Below are positions 16,813-22,590 of a stretch of DNA of 34,456 bases, one piece after another. The first letter of the stretch is position 1, and every line of letters starts with the position of its first letter. Below the pieces are notes generated by a model that was given only the letters and a program-made list of their open reading frames with translations, was not told the origin of the DNA and ran no database searches. The stretch is from 2-12-FULL-42-15 sp964196565 (lineage in GTDB: Bacteria > Pseudomonadota > Gammaproteobacteria > Coxiellales > Coxiellaceae). The stretch covers positions 1 to 34,456 of the forward strand of contig CAXMUH010000031.1 in the NCBI GenBank assembly GCA_964196565.1, written 5' to 3'. The translations under genes and the position numbers were made by a program.

Positions 16813-16895
16813 ACCAGGCTCCGTCATCCCGTGGCTTGACCACGGGATCCAGTTTTAATTTCTGGATACCGCGGTCAAGCCGCGGTATGACGAGT
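16798..16895 (+). repeat. 98-bp direct repeat, left copy
   Basis: It begins TGGCCTCCGGG (the end of the HIT gene) and runs through CATCCCGTGG...CCACGGGAT and ACCGCGGTCAAGCCGCGGTA palindromes to CGAGT. It matches 18189-18286 with four mismatches in 98. The two copies flank the gene at 16955-18073. Confidence 0.92.
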
Positions 16896-16954
16896 AAAGT
16901 AACGCGGACAATCTTGAATGCAACTGGAGCTGCCGAGGTAACATTGAGGCTGAC

Positions 16955-18073
16955 TTAATTATAACTTGCTACCTTTGCCGCAGCTATTTCTATACTATCA
17001 TCTTCTAAATTCACTCCAAAAGTTTCGCATAATGTTTCTCTTGTTCTTCTACCAGAGTAAAAAAATCCTCTGCCATGTTTTGCGTAGTGAATAATGGATT
17101 TGAAAGTAGGTTCTTCATTAGCATTTACGCGCCAGCCACTACGACAGCCTGGGGTATAAAAGAGAAAAAATTTCTCTACTAATTCTCGACTGTTATTATT
17201 TATGCTATCGGCAGATTCAATGGGCTTTATCTCACTCATCTGTTGAGTAAGCTGGTTTACCCTCGACACAACAGTTTCGACAACTCGCTCATCTGTTAAT
17301 CCCTCGACATTAATTACCTCAAGGCCCATTGGGTACGTGTGCTCTTTTCTAAAGGCATTAGAATATGATTTTGTAGAACCTTGGTGAAGATGGAAAAAGA
17401 CATAGTGATCTTGCAAAGGGTTTTCCATTTTCAGGATTTTTTCTTGCATACCTTGTACATGCCCAAGTCCAACACGACCAAACACACTAGATTGTTCTGA
17501 TGCATAAGCTTTAACAAACATTTCGTCACGTTCAGCGCTGCGCTCTAAAGCTCTTGTTTGATCTTGCTTAGATTCATTGCCGCTAAGCCGAGCTTCAATA
17601 TCGCCATTTGCATGTTGAACGAAGGAAGCATGATCAAAGTCTATGTGCTTACGTGTAATACCATGCTCTGAACAGGCTTGAAATAAGTCTATTTCCTGAG
17701 TTAACTTAGCGCCACCCTGAATAAGCCTGAGGAATCCTGCGCGATCTTGTTTTATCGAGCTGGCCCAGTTTAAAAACTTGTCATCAAGATGAGCGGGTTC
17801 GATGTGCCCTTTCGCCAAGGCGATTAAAAGCCGTCGATTTTCTTGCATTTTTCTTAAGAGCTGTAAATACATTTCAGGCGGTAAATTTTGCCCTATTTCA
17901 TCAAAATAGGTTTCAACACCCATTGCTTTTAATCTTGGCACTAACAGCGTGAGAACTTTCTCGGTGGTTAGATCAGAATGATCTTCACCAAATATTAGCC
18001 TTAATCTTTTTACAGCTGGCTTTTCTTCCTCAACATTTTCCTGAGGTAAATTAACTTGTTGATTTTGACGCAT
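16955..18073 (-). CDS. TraB/ChaN/EreA-like (Tiki superfamily) protein, candidate
   Basis: A 372-aa cytoplasmic-looking protein. Residues 23-210 show spaced motifs of the ChaN/TraB/erythromycin-esterase-like superfamily: RLRLIFGEDHSD (GExH-type, Glu30 and His32), ETYFDEIG (Glu59), ERSAERDEMF (Arg182-Asp183) and VFGRVGLGHVQGM (GxxH, His205). In that superfamily these residues build a metal or catalytic site used by proteases, esterases or haem-binding proteins. The C-terminal 160 residues are unassigned. ATG at 18073 has AGGGGA at good spacing. It is a single gene between two direct repeats, suggesting acquisition. The superfamily call is from pattern reading only; the activity is unknown. Confidence 0.6.
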   Translation of the reverse strand: MRQNQQVNLPQENVEEEKPAVKRLRLIFGEDHSDLTTEKVLTLLVPRLKAMGVETYFDEIGQNLPPEMYLQLLRKMQENRRLLIALAKGHIEPAHLDDKFLNWASSIKQDRAGFLRLIQGGAKLTQEIDLFQACSEHGITRKHIDFDHASFVQHANGDIEARLSGNESKQDQTRALERSAERDEMFVKAYASEQSSVFGRVGLGHVQGMQEKILKMENPLQDHYVFFHLHQGSTKSYSNAFRKEHTYPMGLEVINVEGLTDERVVETVVSRVNQLTQQMSEIKPIESADSINNNSRELVEKFFLFYTPGCRSGWRVNANEEPTFKSIIHYAKHGRGFFYSGRRTRETLCETFGVNLEDDSIEIAAAKVASYN

Positions 18074-18188
18074 GTAATCCCCTTATCTATGTTAGCGAGC
18101 TAACTACGTGCAAGCTCTTTTTCAACTATACTACGGTATTATTAAAATAATATTATTAGATAGCAGAAATGGCACAACCTGAAAAGCC

Positions 18189-18286
18189 TGGCCTCCGGGT
18201 TAAACCAGGCTCCGTCATCCCGCGGCTTAACCACGGGATCCAGTTTTAATTTCTGGACACCGCGGTCAAGCCGCGGTATGACGAGT
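18189..18286 (+). repeat. 98-bp direct repeat, right copy
   Basis: Direct copy of 16798-16895 (four mismatches). Here the left end forms its own palindrome GCCTGG...CCAGGC, and no HIT coding sequence precedes it. Confidence 0.92.
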
Positions 18287-18289
18287 GAG

Positions 18290-18346
18290 GTAGCCCGGTC
18301 AGCGATAGCTGGCCGGGAAGCATCATGCGTAGCATGATTCAAACTA
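18290..18346 (+). repeat. dispersed GTAGCCCGG repeat, long copy
   Basis: Matches 4179-4233 from GTAGCCCGG through GGCCGGGAAGCATCATG to ATTCAAACTA; the middle loop differs. Its final CTA is the complement of the TAG stop of the barrel gene at 18344. Confidence 0.85.
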
Positions 18347-19156
18347 AATATGAAAATGATACGACGCAGACGCCAACATTGTCTGGGTAACTGCATTACT
18401 GCGAGCGGTAGCGCTGGAGCTACCCGCACCCGCTGTAAAGTCACCGGTCTGGGTAATGGTATGATGCGCATAAATCGCAGCTACATAACTTAATCCAAAA
18501 TACCAGCGTTGGCTGACTCTCTGTTTCAAGCCAAGACCCACCCTAAGGCCAGCTTTTGTCTTATTCGTGGATAAAGACAATGGACTATTAAGACCAGCAA
18601 GCGTATTAAAGCTGGTATTGATGGTGATAGTCAAACTCGCAACCGCTAAACCAATGCGAGCATACAGCAGACTATTTTCTGCAATATAAACCCCAGGCAA
18701 CACATCGAGATTAAAAACAAAGGTTCTGAGTTTATAGCTATTATTGGAAACAAAGGTTTCTCTTAGCGGCGTGTTATTAGTTTGGTTGTAGCGATTAATG
18801 TTGTTTGCGCTGCGGTTAGTGCTCAAATCTCCTGAAATTTCTGCACCGGCATAGAGTTTATTAAAGTTGCGCCCCACGCCAAAAAATAAATTAATTAAAA
18901 ATGAGTTGGTGCTGACCGTTTGTGTGTCCGGGGCAAATTGATAAACCGTCGCAGCAACATTCGATTGGCTAACGATGGTGTTATCAGTCACATCATAGCT
19001 TGCGATCGATGACCCAAGGCCGAAACCAATATAATACTCATACTCTCCGCGAGTACTCATTGGTACGACTTTGTTTACTGGTTCTTGGACGCCTCCGGCC
19101 AAAACACTTACCGGCAACAATAATAAAAATAAAAGAGAGGTTATTTTCTTATTCAT
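18344..19156 (-). CDS. outer-membrane beta-barrel protein
   Basis: A 270-aa secreted protein with signal peptide MNKKITSLLFLLLLPVSVLAGG. The mature part consists of alternating strands such as YEYYIGFGLGSSIASY, FLINLFFGVGRNF, SLLYARIGLAVASLTITI, KAGLRVGLGLKQRV and RWYFGLSYVAAIYAHH, and ends in MLASASYHFHI, an aromatic last strand. Loops are Asn/Thr/Ser-rich. It is not closely similar to the two barrels at the window start. AAGGAAC precedes ATG 19156 by four bases. The stop TAG coincides with the edge of a dispersed repeat. Small porin or adhesin-like surface protein; role unknown. Confidence 0.82.
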   Translation of the reverse strand: MNKKITSLLFLLLLPVSVLAGGVQEPVNKVVPMSTRGEYEYYIGFGLGSSIASYDVTDNTIVSQSNVAATVYQFAPDTQTVSTNSFLINLFFGVGRNFNKLYAGAEISGDLSTNRSANNINRYNQTNNTPLRETFVSNNSYKLRTFVFNLDVLPGVYIAENSLLYARIGLAVASLTITINTSFNTLAGLNSPLSLSTNKTKAGLRVGLGLKQRVSQRWYFGLSYVAAIYAHHTITQTGDFTAGAGSSSATARSNAVTQTMLASASYHFHI

Positions 19157-19221
19157 AAAAGTTCCTTTTTTATAAATTTACACAGCAACAAATATACCCG
19201 ACGCGGTTAAGTTTCAGGCCC

Positions 19222-19298
19222 CGTCATTCCGGCGCATGCCGGAATCTCTTGAGTTAAACGCCATCTTAATGAGATCCCAGCATACGCTGGGATGACGG
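19222..19298. repeat. dispersed CGTCATTCC...GGGATGACG palindromic element, copy 2
   Basis: Contains TTCCGGCGCATGCCGGAA and ATCCCAGCATACGCTGGGAT with outer CGTCAT/ATGACG arms. The central spacer (GAGTTAAACGCC) is inverted relative to the spacer in copies 1 and 3. Confidence 0.83.
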
Positions 19299-19333
19299 CG
19301 TCCCAAATTTCAAACCGATTCAGGTATATATAA

Positions 19334-20920
19334 TCAAACAATCTCAGCATGTTGTTGTGTGGCTGCTTCCATTTGCAGCTCTGTTTCTTCTGTCTCAAGC
19401 GCACAACGCCGAGATAATTCAAAGATTAATAAACTCACACCAGCAATCGCCAGAAAATCCCAACCAAATGGAATAACATTCACACCACCACCAAAGCTAC
19501 CAAGGTAGGTCACCATACTGATAATGCCGATATAAAAGAACACCCACCAGGCTTTCGCCCATTGTAAATTAAGATGGTGGCCATGTTTTGTCGATTTAAA
19601 AATCGCAAGCACAACATAACCGACAATAATTGCAATTACCATTTTAGACACAATGTCCCAGCCGGTCCAAAACACAATTAAATTACAAATATAAAATGCG
19701 ATTAAACAAAAAACGTTAGCAAATGGTACTCGAAAAGGTCTAGGATGATTCGGCAGTGTTTTACGCAATACGACCAACGACAAAGGCCCAACTGCATAAG
19801 CAAAAACTAAGGACGACACTAAAAAGCTCATCATATTTTGCCAGGTTGGAAAAGGCAAAAACAAAAACATACCAATCACAAAATTTAGCGCAATAATGCG
19901 AGTCGGTATGCCATATTTATTAATTTTCAGTAAACTCTGTGGCAAAAAGCCACTCTTACCCAAGGCATAACACATCCGAGCTGCCGTCGCAGTATAAATT
20001 AACGCGGTACCAAATGGTGATACCGCGGCATCAACAAATAATATTTTTGCAAACCATGCCAAACCTAAACCAATCGCAATTCCCGCAAACGGTCCTGCAT
20101 CGCCTGTAAAACTTAATTGACCCCAACCATACATAAAGGAATGCCCATCCAGAGCACCAATAAAGGCCACTTGCAATAACACATACAAAACAATACAAAG
20201 CGCCAAACCACCAATAATGGCGATCGGAATTGAGCGCTGTGGATTTTTTGCCTCACCCGCTAATTGAATCGCCGGAGAATAACCAATAAAAGAAAAAATA
20301 ACCCCAGCCGATGGCAATGCTGCCAGTATGCCTTTTAATCCAAATGGTGCAAAACCACTGGCGGTAAAATTACTACGATGAAAGGCAAATGAAAACAAAA
20401 TAAATAGGGTTGCTATGGGAACAAATAATTTTAAAATAACCACAAATGAATTTGTCCTGGCTAAAACTTTAATGCCAACTGAATTTATTATACAAATTAA
20501 AAACAATAACACCGCGGCCACCGCGATGCCTGGCATAGTCAACACATGGATTCCGTTTACCGAATGCATTAACCATGGGATATAACTGGCTGCATAATGC
20601 AATAACGCCATGGTTTCAATAGGCGCCACCGCAACAGAAGCGAGCCAACCAATCCACGACATGGCAAAACTGACTAAAGGTCCATGACTTAACTGCAAAA
20701 AGCGCACGGTACCACCAGCTAAAGGAAAACTACTGGCAAGCTCGGCAAACGTCAGCGCGATCACCATCATTAAACATCCGCCAATAACCCAAGCTAAAAT
20801 AGCTGCAGGCCCTGCGAATTTTGCTACAAAAAATGGGCCCAGCAACCAGCCTGAACCAATAATTCCACCAACCGCTGCGAACAATAAAGACCAGGTTCCC
20901 AGTGATCGCTTTAAATACAT
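19334..20920 (-). CDS. APC-family amino acid/amine permease
   Basis: A 528-aa inner-membrane transporter with about 12-14 helices. TM1 has the APC signature AAVGGIIGSGWLLGPF (unwound GxG helix), TM2 GPAAILAWVIGGCLMMVIALTFAEL is split by helix breakers, and GVIFSFIGYSP lies in the TM6 region with LAGEAKNPQRSIPIAI after it, as in amino acid permeases. The substrate is not predictable. I start at ATG 20920 (MYLKRSLGTW) because the promoter at 20990-20961 lies inside the longer frame that begins at 20980. No operon partner is seen; repeats flank it on both sides. Confidence 0.9.
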   Translation of the reverse strand: MYLKRSLGTWSLLFAAVGGIIGSGWLLGPFFVAKFAGPAAILAWVIGGCLMMVIALTFAELASSFPLAGGTVRFLQLSHGPLVSFAMSWIGWLASVAVAPIETMALLHYAASYIPWLMHSVNGIHVLTMPGIAVAAVLLFLICIINSVGIKVLARTNSFVVILKLFVPIATLFILFSFAFHRSNFTASGFAPFGLKGILAALPSAGVIFSFIGYSPAIQLAGEAKNPQRSIPIAIIGGLALCIVLYVLLQVAFIGALDGHSFMYGWGQLSFTGDAGPFAGIAIGLGLAWFAKILFVDAAVSPFGTALIYTATAARMCYALGKSGFLPQSLLKINKYGIPTRIIALNFVIGMFLFLPFPTWQNMMSFLVSSLVFAYAVGPLSLVVLRKTLPNHPRPFRVPFANVFCLIAFYICNLIVFWTGWDIVSKMVIAIIVGYVVLAIFKSTKHGHHLNLQWAKAWWVFFYIGIISMVTYLGSFGGGVNVIPFGWDFLAIAGVSLLIFELSRRCALETEETELQMEAATQQHAEIV

Positions 20921-20960
20921 ATTGATTGTCTCATTGTTTAAAATATAAAATCGAATAATC

Positions 20961-20990
20961 AGAATACCTATCCTGACCATATAATGTCAA
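20961..20990 (-). promoter_or_regulatory. sigma-70-like promoter of the APC permease
   Basis: On the minus strand a perfect TTGACA (20990-20985) is followed after 18 bases by TATTCT (20966-20961), about 41 bases before the ATG at 20920. This decides against the upstream in-frame start at 20980. Confidence 0.6.
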
Positions 20991-21022
20991 GCTTGTCCTG
21001 AAATGAGACGAATCAGTTGTGT

Positions 21023-21053
21023 TGTTGGGCTTCGCACGTTCAACCCAACCTAC
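21023..21053. repeat. TTGGGC...CCCAA hairpin repeat
   Basis: TGTTGGGC and CAACCCAACCTAC form a short stem around TTCGCACGTT. Hairpins of the GTAGGTTGGGTTGAACG type are widespread dispersed repeats in Gammaproteobacteria. Confidence 0.6.
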
Positions 21054-21068
21054 TAACCCGAGGTAGCC

Positions 21069-21142
21069 TCATTCCAGCGTATGCAGGAATCTCACCACAT
21101 TGGCGTTTAACTCAAAAGATCCCAGCTTTCGCTGGGATGACC
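21069..21142. repeat. dispersed CATTCC...GGGATGAC palindromic element, copy 3
   Basis: Very similar to 9526-9602, including GCGTATGCAGGAATCTCA and AACTCAAAAGATCCCAGC; the outer CGT of the left arm is lost. Confidence 0.83.
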
Positions 21143-21194
21143 GGGAAATAGCGATTATAATAAACTACAAAAACAGCAACTAAGGATTAAATAA

Positions 21195-21740
21195 ATGGCA
21201 GTTGATAAAGCTAACTTAATTTGGATTGACCTAGAAATGACCGGTCTAAATGTCGAACTGGATAAAATCATCGAAATTGCCACCGTAGTTACTGACTCTG
21301 AGCTAAACACAGTCGCTGAAGGCCCTGTGTTTGCAATCTCGCAACCTAAAGCACTTTTAGATCAAATGGACGAGTGGAATACAACCCATCATAATGACTC
21401 CGGCTTAGTTGAACGAGTATTGAATAACTCAGTTAGCGAACAAGTGGCTGAAGCCGAAACAATCGCTTTCTTAGAGCAATATGTTCCAAAAGGAATATCG
21501 CCCATGTGTGGCAACAGCATTTGCCAAGATCGTCGCTTCCTTCATAAAGATATGCGTTCACTATGCGAGTACTTCCATTATCGCAATCTCGATGTCAGCA
21601 CATTAAAAATACTGGCGCAACGATGGGCGCCCGCACTTTCAGCTAAACTAAACAAAGAACCACAGCATCTTGCACTCGCAGATATCTATGACTCAATCGA
21701 AGAATTGCGCTTTTATCAAAAAAACTTTATCCATTGCTGA
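21195..21740 (+). CDS. orn: oligoribonuclease
   Basis: A 181-aa DEDDh 3'-5' exoribonuclease that degrades 2-5-nt RNAs and pGpG, completing mRNA and c-di-GMP turnover. Visible are WIDLEMTGL (Asp12, Glu14), GNSICQDRRFLHKDM (third acidic residue) and HLALADIYDSIEEL (His, and Asp five residues later). The length is standard for the family. ATG at 21195 follows AAGGA with eight bases between. It is in the same direction as plsY 91 bases downstream but may be transcribed alone. Confidence 0.97.
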   Translation: MAVDKANLIWIDLEMTGLNVELDKIIEIATVVTDSELNTVAEGPVFAISQPKALLDQMDEWNTTHHNDSGLVERVLNNSVSEQVAEAETIAFLEQYVPKGISPMCGNSICQDRRFLHKDMRSLCEYFHYRNLDVSTLKILAQRWAPALSAKLNKEPQHLALADIYDSIEELRFYQKNFIHC

Positions 21741-21831
21741 GAGTTTTATGCTCATAATCATGGTTAAATTGGACATTTATCACGGCTAGCATTACTATTA
21801 TAGAAATATTAAATCGCCTGGAGAATAAACA

Positions 21832-22413
21832 ATGAGTTTTCTTATTAGTCTGGTTATTGCATACCTATTGGGCTCTGTCTCTTGCGCGATTTTAGTATCA
21901 AAAATGCTTGGCCAGAAAGATCCACGCACACAAGGTTCAGGTAATGCAGGCGCCACCAATGTTTTACGCTCCAGCGGCAAAAAGGCTGGAATTATGGTCC
22001 TGATTGGCGACGTGCTTAAAGGCATCGTTGCCGTTATCATTGGCATTTTATTACATCAACATGGCATGGCGCTCGGTTTTGTCGCACTGGCTGCCGTGGT
22101 TGGGCATATTTTCCCAGTGTTTTTTGGATTTAAAGGCGGCAAAGGTGTTGCAACTGCTGGCGGCGCATTGCTGGTAGTTTCTTTTTGGACCTTTATCTTT
22201 GTCTTAATCACCTGGGGCTTAGTTTTATTTTTTACTCGCTATGTTTCATTGTCATCAATGATCGCCGTTGTGGCAGGACCCATCTATTTACTTGTCGGCG
22301 GTAATTATATTTTCTTTTTGCCCTTTATTATTATTGCAGCACTTATTGTTTGGAAGCACAGCGACAATATTAAAAGAATACGTGCTGGCAGTGAACATAA
22401 AATAAAGTTTTAA
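21832..22413 (+). CDS. plsY: acyl-phosphate glycerol-3-phosphate acyltransferase
   Basis: A 193-aa polytopic inner-membrane enzyme transferring acyl groups from acyl-phosphate to glycerol-3-phosphate, the first step of phospholipid synthesis with PlsX. The three conserved motifs are present: GSGNAGATN (36-44), FGFKGGKGVAT (~101-111) and HSDNIKRIRAGSE near the C-terminus. Five hydrophobic helices are evident. The start has GGAGAA about six bases upstream. In E. coli the gene neighbours tsaD; here the two are about 5 kb apart. Confidence 0.97.
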   Translation: MSFLISLVIAYLLGSVSCAILVSKMLGQKDPRTQGSGNAGATNVLRSSGKKAGIMVLIGDVLKGIVAVIIGILLHQHGMALGFVALAAVVGHIFPVFFGFKGGKGVATAGGALLVVSFWTFIFVLITWGLVLFFTRYVSLSSMIAVVAGPIYLLVGGNYIFFLPFIIIAALIVWKHSDNIKRIRAGSEHKIKF

Positions 22414-22493
22414 CCTTGTCTTATTAACCAAAAAACTCATTTCCATAATTGCCTAAACGCTAGACCTTATCTAGTGATTTTACCCATTTCCAA

Positions 22494-22499
22494 TATAAT
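22494..22499 (+). promoter_or_regulatory. candidate -10 box for the VCA-like gene
   Basis: A perfect TATAAT lies 91 bases before the start codon at 22591. The -35 match (TAGTGA at 16-bp spacing) is weak. Confidence 0.3.
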
Positions 22500-22590
22500 C
22501 ACTGATATTGCAGACTCGCGAAAAGAGGTCTACGATCAATTTCTTACCATATTCTCGTTTACAGCAAACAATTAATACGGAGGCATTATT

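Noticed and set aside
18142..18471. 109-codon minus-strand frame covering repeats
   Set aside because: Overlaps the 3' end of the barrel gene in another frame and translates two dispersed repeats.
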